Under the pieces are notes generated by a model. The model was given only the letters and a program-made list of their open reading frames with translations, made no database searches and had not been told where the DNA came from. A program made the position numbers and the translations under genes. This document shows, piece after piece, positions 31,696 through 39,757 of a DNA stretch of 48,811 bases. Position 1 is the first letter of the stretch; each line of letters begins with the position of its first letter. The DNA comes from Streptococcus sp. A12 (GTDB lineage Bacteria > Bacillota > Bacilli > Lactobacillales > Streptococcaceae), in the NCBI RefSeq assembly GCF_905372335.1, contig NZ_CAJPOU010000007.1, positions 1-48,811 of the forward strand, written 5' to 3'.

Positions 31696-32649
31696 TCACT
31701 TTCTATACTGATCTAACATATTGTTGATTGTTTGTTTTAAATCATCTACTAATTTTTGAGGTTTAGTGATCACCAAACTATCTCCCTGACTTAGTAGCCA
31801 CCTTTTCAGACCTGGAGTATATTGCGTTTCAATCTCCATAACTGTCTGATTCTCTTCTTGACTTAAAATTTTTGTATTGGGAAATTGATCCAGAACAATA
31901 GAGGGATCATTGTTAAACTTGAGCCTGATTTTTATGAGAGATCCTGAAAATGCATCAACTTTCATGTTTCTCACATCTCCATCACGAAACTTATTGCGAT
32001 GGGGTATGTTTGGTTTCTTACTATCGCTTAATTTCCATCTTTTGATACGATCAATTTTAAACGTTGTATATGTCTCATGCTTAAGGTGATATGCAACTAA
32101 ATAGAAATAGTGAAAATCATAATACATTGAGACTGGGAAAACGATGTGCTTTTTTACAAAATCTGTATAGGGACTTTTATATTCTAATTCAATTACTTGT
32201 TCATAAATAATCTTTTCTGAGAGCTCCCATGTTTTAACTATACGATCTTGCTTGTCAGAGATTGGCTCGTAATTTAATTTTTCGCTAGCTATAACTGATT
32301 CGATTAATTTTTTATCGTCTATTGAAAGTGTGTTTAATAAACTATTTATCACTCTATTAAATTCATTTTTATTTAATGCTCTGTTTTCCAATAATATTTT
32401 AGATATAAATAGTACTTCTTGCTTTTCTACAGTTGATGGTCGATCTATTGAATATTTTTTTATATCTCTATTGTAAACAAGATTACCTAAAATACTTGAA
32501 TGAACAGACACAAAATATCTCAAAAATGATAAATCTCTTTGTATTGTTCGTTCATTAACTTCAAATTCATCTGCTAGAGATTTCTTTTGTAATTTCTCTC
32601 CAAAAAACAAACGTAAAAATATATTAAGAATTCTTTCTTGATCATTCAT
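31696..32649 (-). CDS. WYL-domain transcriptional regulator
   Basis: 317 aa. N-terminal winged helix (about residues 5-60, KKSLADEFEVNERTIQRDLS), a WYL domain in the middle (YDFHYFYLVAYHLKHETYTT then FKIDRIKRWKL, about 178-208) and a WCX-like C-terminal part (about 225-310). WYL proteins sense nucleic-acid or nucleotide ligands and often control phage-defence loci (BrxR, CapW). It is divergent from the exonuclease-like gene, with two palindromes in the gap. Strongly AT-rich and atypical compared with the flanking genes. Confidence 0.88.
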   Translation of the reverse strand: MNDQERILNIFLRLFFGEKLQKKSLADEFEVNERTIQRDLSFLRYFVSVHSSILGNLVYNRDIKKYSIDRPSTVEKQEVLFISKILLENRALNKNEFNRVINSLLNTLSIDDKKLIESVIASEKLNYEPISDKQDRIVKTWELSEKIIYEQVIELEYKSPYTDFVKKHIVFPVSMYYDFHYFYLVAYHLKHETYTTFKIDRIKRWKLSDSKKPNIPHRNKFRDGDVRNMKVDAFSGSLIKIRLKFNNDPSIVLDQFPNTKILSQEENQTVMEIETQYTPGLKRWLLSQGDSLVITKPQKLVDDLKQTINNMLDQYRK

Positions 32650-32732
32650 ATTGATTACCCCACATATTAAAAATTATAACATACTAACAAACCTTACAAA
32701 ATTTGTTTTTTACAATCTTGACAATTAAAAAG

Positions 32733-32787
32733 GACAAATATTGTCTATCTGATCTGATATAATTAACACATAGTGAGTTTCTCACTA
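32733..32787. promoter_or_regulatory. Divergent control region of the Nmad cassette
   Basis: Two inverted repeats: GACAA-ATA-TTGTC (32733-32745) and TAGTGAG-TTT-CTCACTA (32771-32787). A TATAAT box (32758-32763) lies between them, so the second palindrome sits at the expected transcription start of the rightward genes. Good candidate operators for the WYL protein. Confidence 0.6.
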
Positions 32788-32842
32788 ATGCTTTTAGAAA
32801 AAATTTAATTAATATTTTACCTTTACTTAAGGAGTTTGGATC

Positions 32843-33463
32843 ATGAAAGAAATGCAAATTGTTTATCAAGGACAACATCAATCTTTTGAATCTTTATCAT
32901 ATATTGTATTCGATATAGAAACAACCGGATTAAATGCTACTAAAGATGAACTTATTCAAATTAGCGCCGTAAAAATTGAAAAGGGAGAGAAAATTGATAG
33001 TTTCAATGAGTATATTACTCCTTCTCAACCTCTCAGTGATTTTATAAAAGAAATTACCAATATTACAGATGAAGATATAATGAATTCAAAATCATTACCA
33101 GAAGTACTACAAAACTTTTTAGATTTTGTTCAAGATAGTGTACTTATTGCTCACAATATAACTTTTGAAATGAAGTTTCTTCAAGAAAAACTAAAAAATT
33201 GTCATTACCTGCCATTAGAAAATACTTATATCGATTCTCTGGAACTCGCTCGCCGTATTTATCCAGATAGAAAAAGACATGGGCTTGTACCACTGATCCG
33301 AGATTTTTTGAACAGTGAAGACTATAGTGGCCAAGGTTGTTTGGCAGGTGTAAACGCGCTTTGCAAACTGTTTCCTATCATGTTAAACGAAACCCTAGCC
33401 AAATATAATTTTAAAGAAATTGAACAACTAAATGATTTACCCGTAAAAAATCTATCTATATAA
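32843..33463 (+). CDS. DnaQ-fold (DEDDh) exonuclease-like protein with a degenerate active site
   Basis: 206 aa. Exo I motif intact (FDIETTG, about residues 23-29). Exo II reads AHNITFEMKF, with Glu in place of the usual Asp. The Exo III region, normally HRxxxDAxAT, reads QGCLAGVNAL, so the catalytic His and Asp are replaced by Gln and Gly. The protein may therefore bind but not cleave DNA, or cleave by a changed mechanism. RBS AAGGAG precedes ATG. First gene of the rightward arm of the cassette. Confidence 0.82.
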   Translation: MKEMQIVYQGQHQSFESLSYIVFDIETTGLNATKDELIQISAVKIEKGEKIDSFNEYITPSQPLSDFIKEITNITDEDIMNSKSLPEVLQNFLDFVQDSVLIAHNITFEMKFLQEKLKNCHYLPLENTYIDSLELARRIYPDRKRHGLVPLIRDFLNSEDYSGQGCLAGVNALCKLFPIMLNETLAKYNFKEIEQLNDLPVKNLSI

Positions 33464-33514
33464 AAAATGTAATTCTAGAGTTTTTAATCTGTTGTCTTTG
33501 AAAAATTCCCTACA

Positions 33515-33542
33515 TTGACAATACTTGCACTAGGTAAATAAT
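33515..33542 (+). promoter_or_regulatory. Possible internal promoter before the Nmad2-like gene
   Basis: TTGACA, 16 bases, AATAAT, in the 108-base gap after the exonuclease-like gene. No terminator is visible in the gap, so readthrough is also possible. Confidence 0.4.
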
Positions 33543-33571
33543 AGATTTTATTTAGGAGAAAATAGATTATT

Positions 33572-34261
33572 ATGAAAAAACAAACTATTGTTTATTGTTA
33601 TAGGATGACCCATGATTATGGTATAAATCCTTGTGTTTTTACTGAAAATTATGATAAAACACCTCAGCTTCTAAGTGAAGGTGGTTGTATGCAGCAGCTA
33701 AGAAGAAACATTAAGAAGAACTGGGCCGATAAAATTAATAATAATGAAGTGGATGCATACATAATGGCGATAGCTGGCCATTCGAAAGATGGTCAACAGT
33801 GGAAAGATGACCAAGGCACCTTTATTACCCCCAAATACAATCATTTAATTTTTGTGGCTAAAATTAGTGAAATTATGACTATGGGAGAATATTTAAGATC
33901 TCCAAAGTCAGAAAATCGGCGGGATTCGTATACTTATCAATGGATGATTGAGCATGATGGATTGCATAATACTCATTTTATGAATGAGGTGGTTATTCTC
34001 GCAGACCGTTTTAGCTATTTTGGAAAATCTCCTCTTGAAATACCGAAGGAAATCCTTTCCTTTTTTCCTATGGGAAGCCGAGCTAGACTAAATGGCAAAC
34101 CATTTCCGCGATGGAATGCAAAAAATGGGTTTTATAATTCAAATGATCGATTTATGGATACTCTAGAGTTAGCAAATTTTGCTGAGAATTTACTAGGATC
34201 ACAAAACAAAATTATTGATTTACCATACCATCCATTCTACATAAAAGGAAACAAACTATGA
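33572..34261 (+). CDS. Nmad2-like protein (predicted nucleotide-modification-associated domain)
   Basis: 229 aa, soluble. From memory, the pattern matches the Nmad2 family: a start IVYCYRMTHDYGINPCVFTE, then a Cys/Arg segment GGCMQQLRRNIKK, then NHLIFVAKISEIMTMGEYLR, then VVILADRFSYFGKSPLEIP. That family was predicted by comparative genomics to act in DNA or nucleotide hypermodification; no activity is established as far as I know. AGGAGAAAATAG precedes ATG; its stop overlaps the next start (ATGA). Confidence 0.65.
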   Translation: MKKQTIVYCYRMTHDYGINPCVFTENYDKTPQLLSEGGCMQQLRRNIKKNWADKINNNEVDAYIMAIAGHSKDGQQWKDDQGTFITPKYNHLIFVAKISEIMTMGEYLRSPKSENRRDSYTYQWMIEHDGLHNTHFMNEVVILADRFSYFGKSPLEIPKEILSFFPMGSRARLNGKPFPRWNAKNGFYNSNDRFMDTLELANFAENLLGSQNKIIDLPYHPFYIKGNKL

Positions 34262-35064
34262 AAATCATTTTATCTAGAAAGGGGTTTGATTCGTCTAATG
34301 GAGGAATTCCAAGCCCAATCTTACCTGACGGAACCTTATTATCAATACCAATTCCTGGGAAGTTTGATAACTTATCTTTTGATGATTTAAACTATAACGG
34401 GGTTAGTTTCTCAAATATTTTAAGACAATTGAGAGGAAATGAAGATAAGACTAATCATTATAACTGCCATCTTGACCCTGATATAAGAGAAGGTCTGAGA
34501 AATGTGCCTGTCTCTGACTGGAAACCTGCATTTGGACAGATTAATAGTTCGCAAGGTTTACTACGAAACCAAAATGTTGCGGTTGGGGATCTCTTCCTAT
34601 TTTTTGGTTGGTTTAGACAAACCGAAGGAGATATTCAGGATGGAACACTACATTTTAAAAAAGGTTCACCTGATTTAAATATTATTTATGGTTATTTGCA
34701 AATTGGTGATCTAACAAATAATCAAGATATATTGAAAAAAAGTTATTCTTTTCATCCTCACTCTAACAATCATCTGATCAATGCTAAATCAAATATGTTG
34801 TATATGCCCAGTGATAAATTAGCATTTTCATCTAATTATAAAGGTTATGGAACATTTGATTTTGATGAGAAGAGAGTATTAACCATGAGAGGAAAAAGCA
34901 GAAGTGTTTGGAAAGAAATCCCTGCATTAATGCCTGAAAATCTATGTGGTAATCATAGAAATTCTGCTAAAAACGAAGGAATACAATATTCTGGAATATG
35001 GCAGGAAAAAGTATTAATGGAGAATAAAATCACAACTAATTGGGCAAAAAGTCTATTTTCGTAA
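34258..35064 (+). CDS. Nmad3-like protein (predicted nucleotide-modification-associated domain)
   Basis: 268 aa, soluble. The start MKIILSRKGFDSSNGGIPSP, the motif NCHLDPDIREG (about 62-72) and GDLFLFFGWFRQTEG (about 112-126) are, as I recall, hallmarks of the Nmad3 family. Conserved acidic and His residues (HLDPD) suggest a catalytic or metal site. Translationally coupled to the Nmad2-like gene by a four-base overlap. The 178 bases after it, up to the right-hand repeat, show no gene. Confidence 0.68.
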   Translation: MKIILSRKGFDSSNGGIPSPILPDGTLLSIPIPGKFDNLSFDDLNYNGVSFSNILRQLRGNEDKTNHYNCHLDPDIREGLRNVPVSDWKPAFGQINSSQGLLRNQNVAVGDLFLFFGWFRQTEGDIQDGTLHFKKGSPDLNIIYGYLQIGDLTNNQDILKKSYSFHPHSNNHLINAKSNMLYMPSDKLAFSSNYKGYGTFDFDEKRVLTMRGKSRSVWKEIPALMPENLCGNHRNSAKNEGIQYSGIWQEKVLMENKITTNWAKSLFS

Positions 35065-35241
35065 TTGGAAGGCAAATTAATACATATTCTAGACATTCCT
35101 AATATACCAACACTAGTATAGTCATTACGTATATTAGATGACAAAGAATTATCCAATTTAACACTCCAGCAAGAGGAAACATCCACCAAACTGTTGACCT
35201 AAATTGCTATCGGTATAAGAGCGTATTCTTATGAGAACAAG

Positions 35242-35295
35242 CAAAAACAACCGGAAAAGAAACAGTTCCCAACTAGTTCTTCTCTGGTTGTTTTT
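35242..35295. repeat. 54-bp direct repeat, right end of the Nmad cassette
   Basis: Second copy of the terminator-like repeat at 31559-31612. It begins five bases beyond the stop of the sdpI-like gene on the minus strand, for which it is the natural terminator. This suggests that this copy is the original and the left copy came with, or was made by, insertion of the cassette. Confidence 0.9.
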
Positions 35296-35299
35296 CATA

Positions 35300-35935
35300 C
35301 TAACGATTTTTCCGACTTAATTGGTAAGAGTACATCACAGGGATAAACACAATGGCGAGGATGACCAGCACCAGCACATAAGAAAGCGCGAATTGAAGGC
35401 CAGCTTCCAGTAGGAGGATCAAGCCACCAAGCACCCACAACTTCCCTGCCAAGCGATGGGTTTTGTGCCAGTTATCTTCACTCTGTAAGGTCCAAGGTAG
35501 GCGGATTCCAACCGTGTGATTCACTTTCAACTTAGGCATGTAGTTGCCCATGATCACAAAGATGAGTCCTAGCAAAGCCGAAACAAAAACAGATGGATTG
35601 GTAGTAGAACCTAGCGCTTTGCTATAGATGAGATAGGAGACGATTAAGGAGACTATTGGAATCAACCAGTAGATTACTTTGACCATTTTCTCATTCATAG
35701 TACGGTTCTTAGGATCACGTCCGATCATAAAGATCACAAACAGATGCACCAAGAGAAGGAAAACAGGAAGACCAAACACAGCTAGTGCTTTCGATTGGAA
35801 GTTATTGGCCTGACCAGCAGCGTTAAAGTGAATCGAGATTTGGTTAGGCAATTGCGACCAAATCATCAGTCCCCAAAGTATGGGGAAGAGTGTTACGGTA
35901 GAAGTTACAGTCAATAGGGTTTTATTCGTTTTCAT
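35300..35935 (-). CDS. SdpI-family membrane protein (immunity/DUF1648)
   Basis: 211 aa, six membrane segments. Motif LPNQISIHFNAAGQANNFQS (about 29-48) is the DUF1648 domain and GIRLPWTLQSEDNWHKTHRL (about 143-162) the SdpI domain. In Bacillus, SdpI protects against the SdpC toxin and holds the repressor SdpR at the membrane. No SdpC-like toxin is present in the window. Its start overlaps the upstream regulator by 14 bases. Confidence 0.88.
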   Translation of the reverse strand: MKTNKTLLTVTSTVTLFPILWGLMIWSQLPNQISIHFNAAGQANNFQSKALAVFGLPVFLLLVHLFVIFMIGRDPKNRTMNEKMVKVIYWLIPIVSLIVSYLIYSKALGSTTNPSVFVSALLGLIFVIMGNYMPKLKVNHTVGIRLPWTLQSEDNWHKTHRLAGKLWVLGGLILLLEAGLQFALSYVLVLVILAIVFIPVMYSYQLSRKNR

Positions 35936-36203
35936 CAGTAGAGTCTCCTTTCAAATCAACGAGCCAGACCATTAAATCCTCTAAGACTGAAGTATTGAGT
36001 TCATAGTAGATAAAATTCTTCTCTTTTTCCTCTCGAATTAAATCTGCCTGCTTGAGTATGCTTAAATGATGGGAAATGGTCGCTCCTGCTACATCAAAGT
36101 GGTCAGCGATATCGCCAGCGGATAATTTCCCTGCCTTTAGCAGCTCTAAGATACTTCTTCTTATCGGATTCGATAAAGCTTTAAATGTTTGCGCAAAATT
36201 CAT
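35922..36203 (-). CDS. ArsR-family repressor (SdpR-like)
   Basis: 93 aa winged helix: FKALSNPIRRSILELLKAGK at the start and HFDVAGATISHHLSILKQAD as recognition region. It lacks the metal-binding Cys motif of ArsR proper, as SdpR does. GGAGAAG lies before ATG. Likely to repress its own operon through the palindrome at 36218-36247 and to be titrated by the SdpI-like protein. Confidence 0.9.
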   Translation of the reverse strand: MNFAQTFKALSNPIRRSILELLKAGKLSAGDIADHFDVAGATISHHLSILKQADLIREEKEKNFIYYELNTSVLEDLMVWLVDLKGDSTDENE

Positions 36204-36217
36204 TCTCTATCTTCTCC

Positions 36218-36247
36218 AATCTATTTAGATTTCTTTCTAAATAGATT
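36218..36247. promoter_or_regulatory. Operator of the sdpR-sdpI pair
   Basis: AATCTATTTAGA (36218-36229) and TCTAAATAGATT (36236-36247) form a perfect inverted repeat with 12-base arms and a six-base spacer, 15 bases before the regulator start. A further CTATTTAGA half-site lies at about 36276. Confidence 0.8.
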
Positions 36248-36373
36248 CTAGTACTTCCAGATAGATTTGTCAACTCTATTTAGAAAAAAATCGAAATAGG
36301 TCTGAATTGGATCTCCTTACGACCTGCTAGAAAGATACTATTACTAGTAGGAATGTTGTTTTCGAATACAAAA

Positions 36374-36398
36374 AACCTCTAGCCATTAGCTAGAGGTT
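36374..36398 (-). terminator. Terminator of the second adhesin gene
   Basis: AACCTCTAGC (36374-36383) with GCTAGAGGTT (36389-36398), followed on the minus strand by TTTTTGTA. Confidence 0.88.
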
Positions 36399-36413
36399 GC
36401 GATTTAGTCAGGT

Positions 36414-38171
36414 TTATTGATTTGAGAGTTTACGTTTCAATAAGATAGCACCTGATAGAACAACTGCTCCTAGGACAATGAATCCAGTAGCGGCAACTTC
36501 ACCTGTACTTGGGAGAACTTTCTTCCGACCTTTACCGTTGCCATCGCCGGTACCTTCAGTTGTTGAAGATGATGGAGTTGGGTTTGGAGTAGTCGTCACT
36601 TTAGTAGTCGGTTCTTCACTTGTAGTAGTAGTTGTAGTCGTGGTTTCGCCTGTAGTAGTAGTTGTAGTCGTGGTTTCACCTGTAGTTGTCGTGGTTGAAG
36701 TAGTAGTCGGCTCTTCAGTTGTCGTAGTCGTTGAAGTAGTAGTCGGCTCTTCGGTTGTCGTAGTCGTTGAAGTAGTAGTCGGCTCTTCGGTTGTCGTAGT
36801 CGTTGAAGTAGTAGTCGGCTCTTCAGTCGTCGTAGTTGTTGTAGTAGTCGTCGTTGTAGTCGTGGTCGTCGTAGTTGTTGTTTCTTCTTTCGGATTGACG
36901 ATCGTCTTGGTTACTGAGTGATCGGCTTTGAAATCTTCAGCATTGACTTCGGTATCTGCAGATTTGATGGTGTACCCTGCAGGTGCTTCAGTTTCAGTTA
37001 AGATATACTTATCTTTTAACAAGGCATTGACAGTAATGTTTCCATTTTCGTCGGTTACATATTCACCGATGACTTGGTTGTTCGACTGACGTACGACCTT
37101 GAATTTCGCACCTTGAAGAGGTTGGTTGGCATCATCTACTTTGTGGATATTGATGGTAAATACATAACCGATACCAGAGCCACCAGCGATTTGTACAGCG
37201 GCAGCATTTGTTACGGCTTTGTCATCAATGTTTTTTCCTCTTAAGATGGCATCATTTTTGAGGAGTTCACCATCTACAGGTTCGTAGTTGAGCTCAACGT
37301 CGTAAGAAATGCGATACTGGTCGTTTTCAGTGATGTCTCCTAAGTCAACTACAAAGGATTGACCGTCTTCACTAATAGTCACCTTGTGTTGGTCAGTGAC
37401 ATCCGTTCGGTTGCTAAATTGCCATTCACCTGCTACAAAGGCAAAGGTACCTTTCAACACCTTGATGCTACCAGGTACATAAGAAGCGTTGGTGAATTTC
37501 ATATGGTCTTCGATGGTCACGCTATTGATATTTTCTTTGGTCCGGTTGACAGAAATGGTATAGGATACCTTCTTGTGATTGTCTGAATTCACCCAGCTTG
37601 TCTTTGTCAAGACTTTGGGATTTCCGTCTCCAATTCCCTTGAAGTTCACTTTGCCGCCGATTTTTAGCTCGTTGTTAATGGTGATTTCAATCGGGATTTC
37701 TCCTTTTTCAGGGTGCTTCTGGAAATCAATCCGTGCATAGAAGAAGAAGGAACCGTTTGTGTCAGAGTGTTTTTCAACATAGTCTGTATAGGTGAGGGAA
37801 ATCGATTTTTTTGCAGCATCTACGGTTGCATGAGCGATGATCTCGTTGGTATTAACATCTCGAATCTCGAAGCTGTCTGAAGAAATGATGAGGGCCTCTG
37901 GCACAGTCACGACAGTGGTGTCCCCTGCCTTGACATTTTTTCCAGCTAAATCGTAGGTGGCATTAATTCGGAAAGTAGCCCACTGTTCCAACTCCCAAGT
38001 GAGATCTCCACCTTCGTTATTGGTGACGTTAACACTGGTTATTGTGTCCGCAAATTTCCCTGTTACCGAAACAGTCGATGTTTCAGCAGATGATCTATTC
38101 AAACCTAAAGTGAATAGGGTGACTAGTAAACAAAGAATAAACGGGAAAATCAAAAATTTCTTTTTATCCAT
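36414..38171 (-). CDS. LPSTG cell-wall anchored adhesin with Thr-rich repeat stalk
   Basis: 585 aa. Signal peptide to about residue 29; an adhesion region (about 40-330) whose start TSVNVTNNEGGDLTWELEQW parallels that of the 840-aa adhesin at 24975; one SpaA domain (about 335-425, FTINIHKVDDANQPLQGAKF); a Thr/Glu/Pro/Ser stalk (about 428-535) with 12-residue repeats such as TTSTTTTTEEPT; then LPSTG (553-557), a hydrophobic helix and KRKLSNQ. The Thr stalk is a likely glycosylation region. GGAAG precedes ATG. Confidence 0.93.
   Translation of the reverse strand: MDKKKFLIFPFILCLLVTLFTLGLNRSSAETSTVSVTGKFADTITSVNVTNNEGGDLTWELEQWATFRINATYDLAGKNVKAGDTTVVTVPEALIISSDSFEIRDVNTNEIIAHATVDAAKKSISLTYTDYVEKHSDTNGSFFFYARIDFQKHPEKGEIPIEITINNELKIGGKVNFKGIGDGNPKVLTKTSWVNSDNHKKVSYTISVNRTKENINSVTIEDHMKFTNASYVPGSIKVLKGTFAFVAGEWQFSNRTDVTDQHKVTISEDGQSFVVDLGDITENDQYRISYDVELNYEPVDGELLKNDAILRGKNIDDKAVTNAAAVQIAGGSGIGYVFTINIHKVDDANQPLQGAKFKVVRQSNNQVIGEYVTDENGNITVNALLKDKYILTETEAPAGYTIKSADTEVNAEDFKADHSVTKTIVNPKEETTTTTTTTTTTTTTTTTTTEEPTTTSTTTTTEEPTTTSTTTTTEEPTTTSTTTTTEEPTTTSTTTTTGETTTTTTTTGETTTTTTTTSEEPTTKVTTTPNPTPSSSTTEGTGDGNGKGRKKVLPSTGEVAATGFIVLGAVVLSGAILLKRKLSNQ
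36600..36890 (-). repeat. 36-bp tandem repeats encoding the Thr-rich stalk
   Basis: At least four near-identical 36-base units (for example GAAGTAGTAGTCGGCTCTTC at about 36697, 36732, 36769 and 36805), flanked by simpler Thr-codon repeats. Slippage can change the stalk length without a frameshift. Confidence 0.88.
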
Positions 38172-38517
38172 AATTTTCTTCCTTTTTCATAAAATGGGTA
38201 TTTAATAAACAATCCTACTCTTAGTTCAACTAAGACTATCAGTAGGTTTCCAAAAGATGGAGTCGCTATTAAACGACACGGTATTGCGACAGGTTACTCG
38301 GTTGTTAGTTATGCTGTTGTTAAGAATAAAATCCTCCCTTTGTTCAAACAATCACAAGATCGTTTTCTTAGATAGATTGTAGCACAAAAAGCACCTTATT
38401 TCAACAGTATAACTTTGATTGTTAAAATAAAAATGAGTATAAAATAGATAGGTTAAATAGCTGAAAGGAGTAGGTCTTGAAACAGCTTTCAAAACCCTCT
38501 TTTTGAAGCAGTAAGTA
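38172..38517. other. Intergenic stretch upstream of asnA
   Basis: No gene with a start is visible. An unbroken plus-strand frame of about 57 codons ends at 38375 (core KRHGIATGYSVVSYAVVKNK) without start codon or ribosome binding site; it could be a gene remnant or chance. Confidence 0.4.
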
Positions 38518-38545
38518 TTGCTTTTTCTCTAAAAAAGCGTATAAT
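38518..38545 (+). promoter_or_regulatory. Promoter of asnA
   Basis: TTGCTT (38518-38523), a 16-bp spacer and TATAAT (38540-38545), 30 bases before the start. Confidence 0.7.
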
Positions 38546-38574
38546 CAAATTCATACTATCTAAAGGGAGTCTCT

Positions 38575-39567
38575 ATGAAGAAGAGTTTTATTCACCAACA
38601 AGAAGAAATTTCATTTGTAAAAACAACATTTACCCAGTATTTGAAAGATAAACTAGAAGTCGTTGAGGTTCAAGGTCCAATCTTGAGCAAGGTAGGAGAT
38701 GGGATGCAGGACAACCTATCCGGAGTGGAAAACCCTGTCTCTGTAAAGGTCTTGCAAATTCCTAATGAAACTTATGAAGTGGTTCATTCCCTTGCAAAAT
38801 GGAAGCGTCATACCTTGGCGCGATTTGGCTTTGGGGAAGGGGAAGGTCTCTTCGTCCATATGAAGGCTCTTCGTCCAGATGAAGATTCTTTGGATGCGAC
38901 CCACTCAGTTTATGTCGACCAATGGGACTGGGAAAAGGTCATTCCAAATGGGAGCCGTAACCTAGCCTACTTGAAGGAAACAGTTGAAAAAATCTACAAG
39001 GCCATTCGTTTGACGGAGTTAGCTGTCGAAGCTCGCTATGATATTGAGTCTATCTTGCCGAAGCAAATCACCTTTATCCACACAGAAGAGTTGGTTGAGC
39101 GCTATCCTGATTTGACACCAAAAGAACGGGAAAATGCCATCACCAAAGAATATGGAGCAGTCTTTTTGATTGGGATTGGTGGCGTCTTATCAGATGGCAA
39201 ACCGCACGATGGACGAGCGCCAGACTATGACGACTGGACAACGGAGACCGAAAATGGCTACAAGGGTTTAAATGGGGATATCCTTGTTTGGAATGATAAC
39301 CTAGGGGCGGCATTCGAACTGTCTTCTATGGGGATCCGGGTCGATGAAGATACCCTCAAACGCCAGGTTGCTATTACAGGAGATCAAGATCGTTTAGAAT
39401 TGGAATGGCACCGCGCGCTCTTGAATGGACTGTTTCCGCTAACTATCGGAGGTGGGATCGGTCAATCGCGGATGGCTATGTTCTTGCTTCGCAAGAAACA
39501 TATCGGAGAAGTCCAAACCAGCGTCTGGCCACAGGAAGTTCGCGAACAATATGAAAATATCTTATAA
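38575..39567 (+). CDS. asnA: Aspartate--ammonia ligase (AsnA)
   Basis: 330 aa, standard length. Makes asparagine from aspartate, ammonia and ATP. It has the class II tRNA-synthetase-like fold: EEISFVKTTFTQYLKDKLEV at the start, QGPILSKVGDGMQDNLSGVE near 37, HSVYVDQWDWEKVIP near 105 and GGGIGQSRMAMFLLRK near 295. AAGGGAG precedes ATG. Confidence 0.96.
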   Translation: MKKSFIHQQEEISFVKTTFTQYLKDKLEVVEVQGPILSKVGDGMQDNLSGVENPVSVKVLQIPNETYEVVHSLAKWKRHTLARFGFGEGEGLFVHMKALRPDEDSLDATHSVYVDQWDWEKVIPNGSRNLAYLKETVEKIYKAIRLTELAVEARYDIESILPKQITFIHTEELVERYPDLTPKERENAITKEYGAVFLIGIGGVLSDGKPHDGRAPDYDDWTTETENGYKGLNGDILVWNDNLGAAFELSSMGIRVDEDTLKRQVAITGDQDRLELEWHRALLNGLFPLTIGGGIGQSRMAMFLLRKKHIGEVQTSVWPQEVREQYENIL

Positions 39568-39593
39568 GATAGTTGAAAGTAAAGCAACGAAAG

Positions 39594-39630
39594 AAATCGA
39601 GCCTTGCACCTGATGCGGGCTCGATTTTTA
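39594..39630 (+). terminator. Terminator of asnA
   Basis: AAATCGAGCC with GGCTCGATTT, then a T run. Confidence 0.9.
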
Positions 39631-39757
39631 TGGGCTGGGGAAGCTACCTTTTTCTATTCCTGATGGGCTTGCAGTCTGATTTTATCGCTTGAGCGCTGTC
39701 ACGAACTAGAAATTATGATAGAATAAATAGTACAAAGCAAGCAAAGGAGTGGTGTCT

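Noticed and set aside
36478..36921. Plus-strand open frame rich in valine (147 codons)
   Set aside because: It is the antisense of the Thr-codon repeats of the LPSTG adhesin; low-complexity repeats keep the opposite frame open.
38205..38375. Possible gene remnant upstream of asnA
   Set aside because: A frame of about 57 codons without start codon, ribosome binding site or recognisable homology is expected by chance at this length; kept only as a note on the intergenic stretch.
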